A stretch of DNA of 64,000 nucleotides from positions 1 through 64,000 of the forward strand of contig CAJULF010000002.1 of the NCBI GenBank assembly GCA_910587135.1, in the 5' to 3' direction. Positions 35,010 to 44,008 of the stretch are shown one piece after another. The position numbers and the translations under genes were made by a program. The notes beneath the pieces were generated by a model. It ran no database searches, was not told where the DNA came from, and worked only from the letters and a program-made list of their open reading frames with translations. How positions within the stretch are numbered: position 1 is the stretch's first letter; each line of letters starts with the position of its first letter. The stretch is from an uncultured Oscillospiraceae bacterium (lineage in GTDB: Bacteria > Bacillota > Clostridia > Oscillospirales > Ruminococcaceae).

Positions 35010-35190
35010 TTAAGGCAACACCGCACAAAGCCCGCGCTTCGCGCTTTGCACGCATCTTGCTTGCATATTTTCCGTCATCTTGCACAAGTTCTCCTTGGCG
35101 GGCGTCAGCCCGCCGGCGTCGACCTTGTACAATCTGACGAAAAATCTGACGGCGCAATCTGCGCACAAGCTTTGTGCGGTGTTGCCTTAA
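35010..35190 (+). repeat. Family-B inverted-repeat element, copy 2
   Basis: TAAGGCAACACCGCACAAAG at the left and CTTTGTGCGGTGTTGCCTTA at the right are perfect 20-bp terminal inverted repeats around about 140 bp. The interior is near-identical to copy 1 (1163-1342). It sits between two copies of the AAATTTCAAAA leader repeat. The whole gap 34788-35396 holds no credible gene. Confidence 0.9.
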
Positions 35191-35300
35191 AAAATTTCAA
35201 AATTTCCACACTTACGCTCCGCTTCGCTCTGCGCGACTGTGGAAACCGTACACATTTGCCATTCGGCAAATTGTACTTTTTGAAATTTAATGCGTGGGCG
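35191..35300 (-). repeat. Second copy of the AAATTTCAAAA leader repeat
   Basis: It is nearly identical to 34800-34915, in the same orientation, but abuts the family-B element rather than a ribosome-binding site. The two copies therefore form a direct repeat of about 105 bp flanking the family-B element, which could be a substrate for recombination. Confidence 0.8.
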
Positions 35301-35396
35301 TTCAGCTGCCAAATACTTTCAGCGCCTTTGTCTCTTAATCTTTACGCCGCCTTAATCCGCTTGATAAAAGCTGACATCTCAGCTATCAAACATACA

Positions 35397-36581
35397 TCAA
35401 TCTCTCGAATAAAGATCCCTTGTGTAAACCTTATCCGCAATATCCTCTAACTCCTCGGAACGGCGGTTTGCGATTATCACGGAGCAGCTTGACTTGAACT
35501 CATCAAGACTGCCGCATATTTCATAGTCCGCAAATCCGCCCTTTAACATCGGCTCATATATAAGCACCCGTATTCCCTTCTTTTTAAGCGACTTCATAAT
35601 ATCCTGCACGGAGCTTTGGCGGAAATTGTCCGAATCCGACTTCATAGTAAGCCTGTATACACCTACAGTATCTCCACCCGCCGCGCGGCACTTTTCGGCT
35701 ACCCGTCCCGCAATATACTCCTTTCTGGTGGAGTTGGCGGAAACTATCGCCGATATTATATCATTCGGCACGTCCGCGAAATTAGCCAGAAGCTGCTTTG
35801 TATCCTTTGGCAGGCAGTATCCCCCGTAACCGAAAGACGGATTGTTGTAGTGCGACCCTATACGCGGGTCAAATCCCACACCGTCTATTATCTGCCGTGT
35901 ATTAAGCCCCTTAAGTTCCGCATAGGTATCAAGCTCGTTGAAATATGCCACCCTCAGCGCAAGAAACGTATTTGAAAACAGCTTTACAGCCTCTGCTTCG
36001 GTGGGCTGCATAAACAGCACCGGAATGTCCTTTTTCTCCGCGCCGCGTTTAAGCAGCTCCGCAAACACTTCCGCGCGCGCAAGCGAATCATCGTCAGACC
36101 CCACTATTATTCTTGATGGGTAAAGATTATCGTAAAGTGCTTTACCCTCGCGCAGAAACTCCGGCGAGAAAATTATCCGCCCGCAGTTGTAGCGCTCCTT
36201 CACACTTACGGTATACCCTACCGGAACGGTGGATTTTATAACTATTGTCGCGCTGTCGTTCACGCCGAGTATCTCCTCGATAACGCTCTCGACGGCGCTT
36301 GTGTCAAAGTAATTCCGTTCCTCGTCGTAGTTTGTCGGCGCGGCTACCACGATAAGCTCCGCAGAGCGGTACGCCTCCGCGCACGCCTTTACCGCGTTGA
36401 GCGACAGCGGCTTTTCGGCGAGATACCTTTCAATATACTCGTCGGCGATGGGGCTTTCACGCCTGTTCACCATATCGACCTTTTCGTCGACGATATCCGC
36501 CGCCATTACCTCGTTATCCTGTGCCAGAAGCACCGCCATCGACAATCCCACATAGCCCAGCCCCGCAACTGTTATCTTCAT
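35397..36581 (-). CDS. ugd: UDP-glucose/GDP-mannose dehydrogenase family protein (likely UDP-glucose 6-dehydrogenase)
   Basis: The 394-aa protein has an N-terminal NAD-binding Rossmann motif [16 protein letters not shown], then [35 protein letters not shown], and the catalytic-cysteine motif [14 protein letters not shown] (family pattern GFGGxCxPKD). It oxidises a nucleotide sugar to the uronate for surface polysaccharide. Substrate identity is likely UDP-glucose but not proven. The ATG at 36581 gives the standard family N-terminus; another in-frame ATG is at 36593. It is a single gene, and a family-B repeat lies directly upstream of its ribosome site. Confidence 0.9.
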   Translation of the reverse strand: MKITVAGLGYVGLSMAVLLAQDNEVMAADIVDEKVDMVNRRESPIADEYIERYLAEKPLSLNAVKACAEAYRSAELIVVAAPTNYDEERNYFDTSAVESVIEEILGVNDSATIVIKSTVPVGYTVSVKERYNCGRIIFSPEFLREGKALYDNLYPSRIIVGSDDDSLARAEVFAELLKRGAEKKDIPVLFMQPTEAEAVKLFSNTFLALRVAYFNELDTYAELKGLNTRQIIDGVGFDPRIGSHYNNPSFGYGGYCLPKDTKQLLANFADVPNDIISAIVSANSTRKEYIAGRVAEKCRAAGGDTVGVYRLTMKSDSDNFRQSSVQDIMKSLKKKGIRVLIYEPMLKGGFADYEICGSLDEFKSSCSVIIANRRSEELEDIADKVYTRDLYSRD

Positions 36582-36603
36582 ATATTTTCTCATTCCTTTC
36601 CGT

Positions 36604-36769
36604 TATGGCAACACCGCGCAAAGCTTGTGCGCATATTGCGCCGTCAGATTTTTCGTCAGATTGTACAAGCTCGACGCCCTCCAAGGAGAACTTGCGCAAG
36701 ATGACGGAAAATATGCGGGCAATATGCGTACAAAGCGTAAGCCGCGAACTTTGTGTGGTGTTGCCTTAT
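36604..36769 (-). repeat. Family-B inverted-repeat element, copy 3, in the ugd leader
   Basis: On the minus strand it runs AAGGCAACACCACACAAAG ... CTTTGCGCGGTGTTGCC, with the shared interior landmarks (TTCTCCTTGG, AATCTGACGAAAAATCTGAC). It ends about 20 bases before the ugd ATG and starts 21 bases after the mutS2 stop. Confidence 0.85.
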
Positions 36770-36790
36770 GTTACGCGGTACAATGCTCCG

Positions 36791-39166
36791 CTATTTAAGC
36801 TCCACTACCGTAACGCCCGCTTCACCCTCTCCGTAAGCGCCAAGCCGGTAGCTTTTTACGCTCGGATTTGTTTTAAGAGCCTGATGAACGGCGGCGCGGA
36901 GCGCTCCCGTTCCCTTTCCGTGTATAATAACTATCTGTGAAAGCCCCGCCAGCTGTGAGCTGTCAATGAATCGCTCCACCTCAAGCACGCCCTCATCACC
37001 CAGCATTCCTCTTATATCCAGTTCCATACCGCCGCGGCGGTTCATGTTGGAGGTTACCTGCTTCTTTACGCTGCTTTTGGGCGGCTCTTTCTTTTTGGTA
37101 TTCTCAACGAGCCGCAGATTTTTCTGATTGGTCTTTACCCTCATCATTCCTATCTGCACATAGCACACGCCCGACATATTCGGCAGAGTCAGCAGGCTTC
37201 CCTCGCGCCGTGTGTCCGCAAGCATAACGCTGTCGCCGACCTTTAACGGTCTTGGCAGCACGTAATCCTCCGTCACCCGCACCACGACGGGATTTGCCGC
37301 GTCGTGCATTCTGTTAAGTTCCCCGCTTATTCTGGATTTTTTATCCGCTATGCCCTTGCGAAGTTCCTCTTTATCCTTTGCCTTTTTAAGCTCCTCAAGC
37401 TCGTTGAGCAGCATATTAGACTTCGCTCGTGTATCCTCGATTATGCTCAGCGCCCGCTGGCGCGCCTTTTCAAGCTCCTTTTCCTTCTGCTGCTCCAGAT
37501 CGGACAGCTTCTGCTTAAGCTCACCCTCCGTCATTTTCGCGTTGCGCTCCGACACAGCAAGGCTCTCCTTAAGCGTTTCCAGCTCCTGCCGCGATTTCTC
37601 GAGTGCGTCGACCACCTGCTCAAAGCGCTTATCCTCGGTGCTCACCAAGTCCTCCGCCCGCGATATCACAAATTCGGGCATTCCAAGCCGCCGCGTTATC
37701 GCGAACGCGTTGGATTTTCCCGGTACTCCCACCACCAATTTATAGGTAGGCTTAAGCGTTTCAACGTCGAACTCACAGCTTGCGTTCTCCACACCCTCCG
37801 TCCGCAGCGCAAACATCTTTACCTCCTGATAGTGCGTTGTTGCCAGAACCTTGCAGCTGTAATTCTTGAAGGTGGTAAGTATCGATACCGCCAGCGCCGC
37901 ACCCTCCACGGGGTCTGTTCCGCTGCCGAGCTCGTCTATCAGTACCAGCGAATCACTGTCGGCTTTCTCCAGAATATTGACGATATTCATCATGTGCGAC
38001 GAGAACGTAGACAAGCTCTGCTCAATGCTCTGCTCGTCGCCGATATCAACATAGATACCGTTGAACGCGCCGATAACGCTGCCTTCGGCGGCGGGTATCA
38101 TAAGTCCGCACATAGTCATCAGCGTAAGCAGTCCCACCGTTTTTATCGCGACCGTCTTACCGCCCGTATTCGGTCCCGTGACGATAAGGCAGTCGTACTT
38201 CTCGCCTATCTCCACCGATATCGGCACGGCTGTGTCCATATCCAGCAGCGGGTGGCGCGCGTTCTTCAATATCACCTTCGGCTCTGAGGATATTTCGGGA
38301 GTGCAGGCTCTCATTTTCGCGCCCAGATTTGCCTTGGCGAAATACAGCTCCAGTATCTCCGCCGCCTTAAAATTATTTCCTATGCTTGCCGCGTTTTCGC
38401 CGACCTTTTCGGAAAGCTCACGGGTTATCCTCTCGATCTCCGCCTGCTCCCGCGCTTTGAGTATTCTTATCTCATTGTTGGCCTCTACCACGCTCATGGG
38501 CTCTATGAAAAAAGTCTGGCCCGTCGCGGAGGTATCGTGTACCAGACCAGGAACGTCTCCCTTATGTTCGCTCTTAACCGGCAGGACATAACGCCCGTCG
38601 CGCATTGTAACTATATTATCCTGTAAAAATTTCTGAGTGGACTTGCTCTTTATCATTCCGTCCAATTGGTCGCGGATATTCTGACCCTGCCTTACTATCC
38701 GCTTCCTAATAGACGCAAGCTCCGCGCTTGCCGCGTCGGACATCTCCTCCTCGGACACTATGCTCTCCGAAATACGCTGCTCCAAATCGCGCACAGGGTA
38801 TAGCTCCCCGAAATACCCATCAAGACTGTTCTCTATTCCCGAACACTGCGCGTACCAGTCGCACAGCGTGGCGGTCTCTCTTAATATCTCCGCGATATCC
38901 AGCAGTTCCCGAAAGCTGAGCATACTTCCCGACTCCGCTCTTTTCAGCGACCCCGACAGATCCTTGATCTGCCTGAACCGCGGCGTTCCGAATTTTGCCG
39001 ACAGCGTGAAAGCGTCGTCCGTCTTTTTAAGCTCCTCGCGTATTTTGTCCACTCCGCTGAGCGGCTCCAGTTTTGCCGCCTTTTCGCGGCAGCCGTCGCT
39101 ATACGTCTGCTCCGCAAGAAGCTCCAATATCTTATCAAGCTCAAGCTTTTTATAATATTTGTTCAT
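36791..39166 (-). CDS. mutS2: Endonuclease MutS2
   Basis: The 791-aa protein has an N-terminal MutS core and lever (about 1-310), the ABC ATPase with Walker A TGPNTGGKTVAIKTVGLL (about 330), signature region STFSSHMMNIV and Walker B SLVLIDELGSGTDPVEG, then a long charged coiled coil (about 510-630), a KOW-like segment and a C-terminal Smr nuclease domain (LDIRGMLGDEGVLEVERFID, IIHGKGTGALR). MutS2 limits homologous recombination and, in Bacillus, acts on collided ribosomes. ATG 39166 has AAGGAG and a family-A leader element. Confidence 0.96.
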   Translation of the reverse strand: MNKYYKKLELDKILELLAEQTYSDGCREKAAKLEPLSGVDKIREELKKTDDAFTLSAKFGTPRFRQIKDLSGSLKRAESGSMLSFRELLDIAEILRETATLCDWYAQCSGIENSLDGYFGELYPVRDLEQRISESIVSEEEMSDAASAELASIRKRIVRQGQNIRDQLDGMIKSKSTQKFLQDNIVTMRDGRYVLPVKSEHKGDVPGLVHDTSATGQTFFIEPMSVVEANNEIRILKAREQAEIERITRELSEKVGENAASIGNNFKAAEILELYFAKANLGAKMRACTPEISSEPKVILKNARHPLLDMDTAVPISVEIGEKYDCLIVTGPNTGGKTVAIKTVGLLTLMTMCGLMIPAAEGSVIGAFNGIYVDIGDEQSIEQSLSTFSSHMMNIVNILEKADSDSLVLIDELGSGTDPVEGAALAVSILTTFKNYSCKVLATTHYQEVKMFALRTEGVENASCEFDVETLKPTYKLVVGVPGKSNAFAITRRLGMPEFVISRAEDLVSTEDKRFEQVVDALEKSRQELETLKESLAVSERNAKMTEGELKQKLSDLEQQKEKELEKARQRALSIIEDTRAKSNMLLNELEELKKAKDKEELRKGIADKKSRISGELNRMHDAANPVVVRVTEDYVLPRPLKVGDSVMLADTRREGSLLTLPNMSGVCYVQIGMMRVKTNQKNLRLVENTKKKEPPKSSVKKQVTSNMNRRGGMELDIRGMLGDEGVLEVERFIDSSQLAGLSQIVIIHGKGTGALRAAVHQALKTNPSVKSYRLGAYGEGEAGVTVVELK

Positions 39167-39176
39167 CTTATCTCCT

Positions 39177-39290
39177 TATTTAAAAGAATTTTCCGCACCG
39201 TGTGAGCTGCGCTCACACTACCGCGCAGTGAAAGCTCCGCTTCGCTGTGCTTTCACTGCTTGTTGCGGAAAATTCTCCTGCGTGGACTGA
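39177..39290 (-). repeat. Family-A leader hairpin element at mutS2
   Basis: Minus-strand reading: outer stem GAATTTTCCGC (39275-39265) / GCGGAAAATTC (39196-39186), second stem GCAGTGAAAGC / GCTTTCACTGC, third hairpin GTGTGAGC-GCA-GCTCACAC, then TTTTAAATAAGGAG and the ATG. It is the promoter-distal unit of the tandem array 39198-39562. Confidence 0.9.
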
Positions 39291-39562
39291 ATGTTGACTT
39301 ATACTTTTTGTCCTTTTGACCGTGCAAGCTGCGCTCGAACTACCGCGCAGTGAAAGCTCCGCTTCGCTGCGCTTTCACTGCTTGTTGCGAAAATTCTCCT
39401 GCGTAGACTCAATGTTGACTTATACTTTTTGTCCTTTTGACCGTGCAAGCTGCGCTCGCACTACCGCGCAGTGAAAGCTCCGCTTCGCTGCGCTTTCACT
39501 GCTTGTTGCGGAAAATTCTCCTGCGTGGGCTGAATGTTGATTTATGCTTTTTGTCCTTTTGA
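39198..39562 (-). repeat. Three tandem 121-122 bp units between recO and mutS2
   Basis: Units start at 39198, 39320 and 39441 and end at 39562 (122, 121 and 122 bp). They are about 90 percent alike or better, each with ACCGCGCAGTGAAAGCTCC, TGTTGCGGAAAATTCTCCTG (one base missing in unit 2) and CTTTTTGTCCTTTTGA. Each unit is a family-A element body plus about 40 bp of flank, so the array grew by tandem duplication of a leader element with adjacent DNA. No coding frame is credible. Confidence 0.9.
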
Positions 39563-39601
39563 CTGCCCTATTTTTATGATGTCCTTGTGATTTATGTTGA
39601 T

Positions 39602-40351
39602 TTACATTAGCCCCTTATAATACTCCAACGCCCCGAAGCTGCGCTCCGTTCTACTTAAAAAATAATCCTCGGTTATCTCCGAAAGCTGAGCTGCAGCCGC
39701 GGGAGAAACCCTGAACTTAAAGCACCTTGACAGCTCCGAGTAAATTATATTCCGCATTGCACCTAACGTTTCGGGAAGAAGCTCCGCGCTTCTGCCGCCG
39801 TATTCCCTGTTAAAGCAGTCCCCGCAGACGATCTGTCCCCTGTCGGGCAGAAAGTACATTTTCTCCGCCTCGTAGCACCCGCAGTTGAAACACGCCCTCA
39901 AATCGGGACGAAACCCGAGCATTCCCGAATACCTAAGCTCAAAGCAGGATTTTACCGCCCCAAGCTCCGCAGATTCCTCCGCCTCGTAAAGCGCTATGGC
40001 AAAAAAGCGCACAAGACTGTCCTGCCGCTGCTCCTCGGGAGTGCAGAAGCGCACCGCCTGCGCGAAATAGCTTGCCAGAGCCAGTCTGACGATATCGCCG
40101 CCTATCCCGTGAAAGCTGTATTTTGGCCTGGCGCTGTTTATCGTATACCGACCTGATTTTTCATTACAATTAAAGCAGAATGCGGAATAAGCGAACAGCG
40201 ACGCGGAGGACAGCAGACTGCTGTTAATCTTTTTCGCGTTATGGGCAAGCGCCTCGATTATACCCTGCTCTTCCGTCAGTATATCCAGATAAAGATTACT
40301 ATCGCCCAGTTCCCGCCTGCCTACCACTATCCCGTCGTATGTTACAAGCAT
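39602..40351 (-). CDS. recO: DNA repair protein RecO
   Basis: The 249-aa protein has an N-terminal OB-fold (TYDGIVVGRRELGDSNLYLDI split as TYDGIVVGRREL and YLDILTEEQGIIEALAHNAKK), a helical middle and a zinc-finger-like segment (RACFNCGC ... ICGDCF). RecO loads RecA onto SSB-coated DNA in the RecFOR pathway. ATG 40351 lies a few bases after the era stop, so it is probably coupled to era translation. The era-recO order is common in Firmicutes. Confidence 0.92.
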   Translation of the reverse strand: MLVTYDGIVVGRRELGDSNLYLDILTEEQGIIEALAHNAKKINSSLLSSASLFAYSAFCFNCNEKSGRYTINSARPKYSFHGIGGDIVRLALASYFAQAVRFCTPEEQRQDSLVRFFAIALYEAEESAELGAVKSCFELRYSGMLGFRPDLRACFNCGCYEAEKMYFLPDRGQIVCGDCFNREYGGRSAELLPETLGAMRNIIYSELSRCFKFRVSPAAAAQLSEITEDYFLSRTERSFGALEYYKGLM

Positions 40352-40358
40352 TTTTTTG

Positions 40359-41249
40359 TCAAAAATTCCTCTCGTTGATAAAGCTCTCACGGTTGCGCCA
40401 ATCCTCGCGCACCTTCACAAAGGTCTGCAAATTCACCTTTGCCCCGAGCAGCTCCTCAATATCCTTACGCGCCATGCTTCCGATCTGCTTAAGGCGCTCT
40501 CCGCCCTTTCCGATTATCATTCCCTTATGGCTGTCCTTTTCGCAGATTATCACCGCGCTTATGTCAACTATCTCGCTTCCGCCCCTGCTGCGCGTTTCAA
40601 ACCGCTCTATGTCAACCACCGTGCCGTGAGGAATCTCCTGCTGCATTGTCCACAGTATCTTTTCCCTTATTATTTCGCTGCACATAAAACGCTCGGTCCT
40701 GTCGGTGGCGATATCGTCGGGGAAAAAATGATCTCCTTCGACCGCATAGCGCTCCAGCACGGGCAGTATCTTATCCGTATTTATGCGCTTTTTAACGCTT
40801 ACGGGGATTATTTCCGCAAACTCATACAGCTTTGAATATTCGTCAATTATACCAAGCAGTTCGCTCTTGTCCTTTATCAAGTCGACTTTATTCAGCAGCA
40901 GCACTACCTCCGTCCCCCGCTTCGCGAAAGACTTTATCAGCTCCTGCTCCACCGAGGACATCTTCTTTGTCACGTCCGCCATAAGTATCGCACAGTCCAC
41001 GTCGTCGACGCTTGTCCGTATCGCCTTTACCATATGCTCCGAGAGCTTGGTGCGCGGCTTGTGCATTCCGGGGGTATCAATAAACACATACTGCGTGTCA
41101 CCCTCGGTCAATACGCCGTTTATCCTGTTGCGGGTGGTCTGTGGCTTTTCGCTTACAATGCTAACCTTCTCCCCCACCAACAGATTTGTCAGCGAGGACT
41201 TTCCGGCGTTTGCGCGCCCCGTTATTGCTATATATACATTTTTTGTCAT
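40359..41249 (-). CDS. era: GTPase Era
   Basis: The 296-aa protein has G1 GRANAGKSSL, G2/T region TTRNRINGV, G3 DTPGMHKP and G4 LNKVDLI, then a C-terminal KH domain with VIICEKDSHKGMIIGKGGERL. Era binds 16S rRNA and assists assembly of the 30S subunit. AGGAGATAAAT precedes the ATG. It follows a small unknown gene by 27 bp and precedes recO by overlap-level spacing. Confidence 0.97.
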   Translation of the reverse strand: MTKNVYIAITGRANAGKSSLTNLLVGEKVSIVSEKPQTTRNRINGVLTEGDTQYVFIDTPGMHKPRTKLSEHMVKAIRTSVDDVDCAILMADVTKKMSSVEQELIKSFAKRGTEVVLLLNKVDLIKDKSELLGIIDEYSKLYEFAEIIPVSVKKRINTDKILPVLERYAVEGDHFFPDDIATDRTERFMCSEIIREKILWTMQQEIPHGTVVDIERFETRSRGGSEIVDISAVIICEKDSHKGMIIGKGGERLKQIGSMARKDIEELLGAKVNLQTFVKVREDWRNRESFINERNF

Positions 41250-41276
41250 ATTTATCTCCTGTATTTCATAATACCG

Positions 41277-41780
41277 TCACCGATATATAAAATCCTTATG
41301 TTCATAGGCTATCGGCTTTTTGTTTTTCAGATAAAATTCCGCCGCGGCATCCGCGAGATAATCATATAAATCATCATCGGTGTATGCCAGTTTTATCGGA
41401 TCGCATTCACTGTCATCTATCTTTCCTTCGGCATATGTTCCTGCATATTCGCCGTTCTCCTTGAGAAAACCGAGAATTTCCCGTATAGCCTTAAGCTCGT
41501 CCGGACCGAACATGCCCGAACCCGCAAGGATATCATAAATATTCCCGCAGAACCAAGCGAAATTATCGTCCCAGTTTATATTCCCATTGCTGCACGCTTC
41601 ATGCCTGAGCTTTTCGATCTCCCGCAAAAGCTCCCCCTGCACGCAGTCAGCCTGACCCTGCTTAGGGACAAATGTTTTCCATATATACCTGCACTCCTCA
41701 AAATGCTTCGGCTTATATCCTCTCAGCCCAAGCCTGTCGGCAACTTTAAATTGAGCTTCCCAATCTATCTTATCTTCCAA
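41277..41780 (-). CDS. Uncharacterised small protein inserted between trmD and era
   Basis: The 167-aa protein is read from a TTG at 41780, two bases after the trmD stop, with GGGAG nine bases upstream; the longer frame to 41831 overlaps trmD and lacks a start site. It is soluble and rich in aromatic and acidic residues (VADRLGLRGYKPKHFEECRY, NWDDNFAWFCGNIYDIL). I know no family. It is one more accessory gene placed within a housekeeping operon, as in the pur locus. Confidence 0.65.
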   Translation of the reverse strand: MEDKIDWEAQFKVADRLGLRGYKPKHFEECRYIWKTFVPKQGQADCVQGELLREIEKLRHEACSNGNINWDDNFAWFCGNIYDILAGSGMFGPDELKAIREILGFLKENGEYAGTYAEGKIDDSECDPIKLAYTDDDLYDYLADAAAEFYLKNKKPIAYEHKDFIYR

Positions 41781-41781
41781 C

Positions 41782-42501
41782 TTACTTATCTCCCTTTTTC
41801 TCCGCAGAATGCTCCTCAACGTACCTTTCATACATATCGGGACGCTTCTCCCGCGTTATTTCAAGCGCCGCGCGTTCCTGCCACTCCCTTACATTCTTAT
41901 GATTACCCGAAAGCAGCGTTTTGGGGACTTTGCGCCCGCGCCATTCCTCTGGGCGGGTGTACTGTGGGAACTCCAGAAGCCCGTTATAGTGGCTTTCGAT
42001 GCTGTAAGCGTCCTCGTTGGGGAGCACGCCCTCAATAAGTCTTGAAACCGCGTCCGCGACTATCAGCGCGGGAAGCTCTCCGCCCGTGAGCACATAATCT
42101 CCCACCGAAAGTTCCTCGACACCCAGCTCCTCCAGCACCCGATTATCTATTCCCTCGTAATGCCCGCACAGCAATATCAGCCCATCTTCCTCGGAAAGCT
42201 CCTTTACCTTGCTCTGCGTAAGCACCTCGCCCTGCGGCGACATATATATTATCCTTGGCTTTACCCTGTGCTGGGCAAGTATCGCCATCACGCAGTCATA
42301 CACGGGCTGCGCCTGTATTACCATTCCCGTGCCGCCGCCGTACGGCTTGTCGTCCACCCTGCGGTGTTTGTTCTCCGTGTAAAGCCTTATGTCATGTGTT
42401 CTTATATCCACCGCCCCACTGCGAATGGCGCGTCCGAGTATACTCGCGCCCAATACGGAATCGCACATTTGGGGAAACAGTGTCGCTATATCTATCCTCA
42501 T
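41782..42501 (-). CDS. trmD: tRNA (guanine-N1-)-methyltransferase
   Basis: The 239-aa SPOUT-class enzyme makes m1G37 in tRNAs reading CNN/UNN-type codons, preventing frameshifts. It shows the N-terminal IATLFPQMCDSVLGASI, KPYGGGTGMVIQ, the knot region LLCGHYEGIDNRVLEE and VGDYVLTGGELPALI, and the EEWRGRKVPKTLLSGNH motif. AAGGAGCGGC precedes the ATG. It follows rimM by eight bases as usual in bacteria. rpsP and ffh, common neighbours, are absent. Confidence 0.97.
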   Translation of the reverse strand: MRIDIATLFPQMCDSVLGASILGRAIRSGAVDIRTHDIRLYTENKHRRVDDKPYGGGTGMVIQAQPVYDCVMAILAQHRVKPRIIYMSPQGEVLTQSKVKELSEEDGLILLCGHYEGIDNRVLEELGVEELSVGDYVLTGGELPALIVADAVSRLIEGVLPNEDAYSIESHYNGLLEFPQYTRPEEWRGRKVPKTLLSGNHKNVREWQERAALEITREKRPDMYERYVEEHSAEKKGDK

Positions 42502-42509
42502 GCCGCTCC

Positions 42510-43025
42510 TTACTCGTCAGCCGTATCAAACAGCCCTTTGAGCGGTCTGATAAGCATTTCTCCCGCTTCGATATCCGTCTTTATAACCACCTCGTCAATG
42601 CAGGGAAACATAAGCTCACTGCCGTCGGGCTGCTTCATGGAATAAACGTCGCTCGCACCATTCTGGTACACCTCGGTTATTTTTCCGTAAACCTTTCCGC
42701 TGTCAACATCTTTGACGGTCAGCCCGATGATATCCTGCACAAAATAAAGACCCTCTTCAAGCTCCGCGTCGTTCCTGTCAAGATACAGCATTTTCCCGAT
42801 CAGCGGCTGAGCCTTTTCGATACTGTCCACTCCCTCAAAGCGCATTATCACCACATTTTTGTGAGGATATGCGCGCTCGACTCTCACCGCAGTCCTGCCC
42901 TTGTCAAAATACAGCTCCTCAAACTCGCACAGAACCTCCGCACTGTCGCAGTAATACTGACAGCGCACCTCGCCGCGCAGTCCTTGCGTAGCCACTATTT
43001 TCGCTATTTCAAGAAATTGTTTCAT
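42510..43025 (-). CDS. rimM: 16S rRNA processing protein RimM
   Basis: The 171-aa protein has an N-terminal beta-barrel (IAKIVATQGLRGEVRCQYY) and a C-terminal PRC-barrel (YFVQDIIGLTVKDVDSGKVY, GASDVYSMKQPDGSELMFP with the usual IPCI-like motif as FPCIDEVV). It assists 30S assembly via S19. GGAGTTAGAG precedes the ATG, which lies 17 bp inside the end of the upstream HAD gene, indicating coupling. Confidence 0.93.
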   Translation of the reverse strand: MKQFLEIAKIVATQGLRGEVRCQYYCDSAEVLCEFEELYFDKGRTAVRVERAYPHKNVVIMRFEGVDSIEKAQPLIGKMLYLDRNDAELEEGLYFVQDIIGLTVKDVDSGKVYGKITEVYQNGASDVYSMKQPDGSELMFPCIDEVVIKTDIEAGEMLIRPLKGLFDTADE

Positions 43026-43836
43026 CTCTAACTCCTAAATTTAAAACTTTGCCGCATAAAATCTCCCGCTCGATAAACCGAGCGACCCCGTCCTCATCAT
43101 TAGTCCCCGTGACAAACCGAGCAGCCGCTTTGACCTCGGGCAGAGCGTTGCCCATTGCCACTCCCATGCCGCAATACTCTATCATACCCAGATCGTTCAG
43201 ATCATCGCCGAACGCTGCGGCGCTCTCCCGCGAAACGCCAAAATGCCCGCAAATATGCTCTATAGCGTTAACCTTTGTGGCAGCTTTACGCGCGAACCGT
43301 CGCCAGATTTCTCCCCGAAAGCTTAGTGTTTCACAATCGGGTATTTCCGCGGCAATATCCCGCGCGTCCTGCTCGCGCTCCACCTCGGCGGTAACCTTGT
43401 ATGCGGGATAGTTGAAATCCCGAAAATCATTGTAGATAACAGCGGCGCGGTTATCTCCCATATAAGACAAGTCCGTATCGGGCTTATAGTTCCAGAAATA
43501 TCCGTGATCGCTCTCTATAGTTATTTCACAGTTTCCGTCGGACAGTTCAAAACACCTCTTAATAATATGGCGCACGCTTTCGGCTGGGAGCTGACAGTTG
43601 AACACCTCGACCCCGCCCGCTTTCGCGAGAGCCCCGCCATTGGAAATCACCGCGTCGGGCTTTACGGCGGATATGTAGGGCAACATAGCCTTTTCGGAGC
43701 GTGCCGAGGCAAAGGCTATCTTAATTCCCGCCCGTCTTGCCTGTTCAAGAGCGTCAAGCGTAACGACGGAAACGGTTTTGTCGCTTTTAAGCAACGTTCC
43801 GTCAAGGTCAAGCACAATCAACTTTATATTCCGCAT
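43009..43836 (-). CDS. Cof-type HAD family phosphatase
   Basis: The 275-aa protein has HAD motif I VLDLDGTLLKSD, motif II FASARS, motif III lysine in the KAATKVNAIEHI region and motif IV FGDDLNDLGMI. The large C2-type cap is between about 85 and 185. Such enzymes dephosphorylate sugar phosphates or nucleotides, often broadly. AAGGGGGGG precedes the ATG. It overlaps rimM by 17 bp, so it heads the rimM-trmD-era-recO transcript. Confidence 0.9.
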   Translation of the reverse strand: MRNIKLIVLDLDGTLLKSDKTVSVVTLDALEQARRAGIKIAFASARSEKAMLPYISAVKPDAVISNGGALAKAGGVEVFNCQLPAESVRHIIKRCFELSDGNCEITIESDHGYFWNYKPDTDLSYMGDNRAAVIYNDFRDFNYPAYKVTAEVEREQDARDIAAEIPDCETLSFRGEIWRRFARKAATKVNAIEHICGHFGVSRESAAAFGDDLNDLGMIEYCGMGVAMGNALPEVKAAARFVTGTNDEDGVARFIEREILCGKVLNLGVRDETIS

Positions 43837-44008
43837 AGTCCCCCCCTTATTTTAACATAAAACGGCAATAATTTCAATAGCCAAAACAAAAAAGGCACAT
43901 TTCATCGGAGCGGCAGAAAAGCCGCCCGAGAAAGCGCCCGAAAACCCGAAAGAATAAAACCGCAAGTCTGCCGAACCTCACGGCTGCCCGCGACAGATCC
44001 ACGCATAC

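Noticed and set aside
39198..39562. Possible CRISPR array
   Set aside because: The units are 121-122 bp with no unique spacers, no leader and no cas genes. They are tandem duplications of a leader element.
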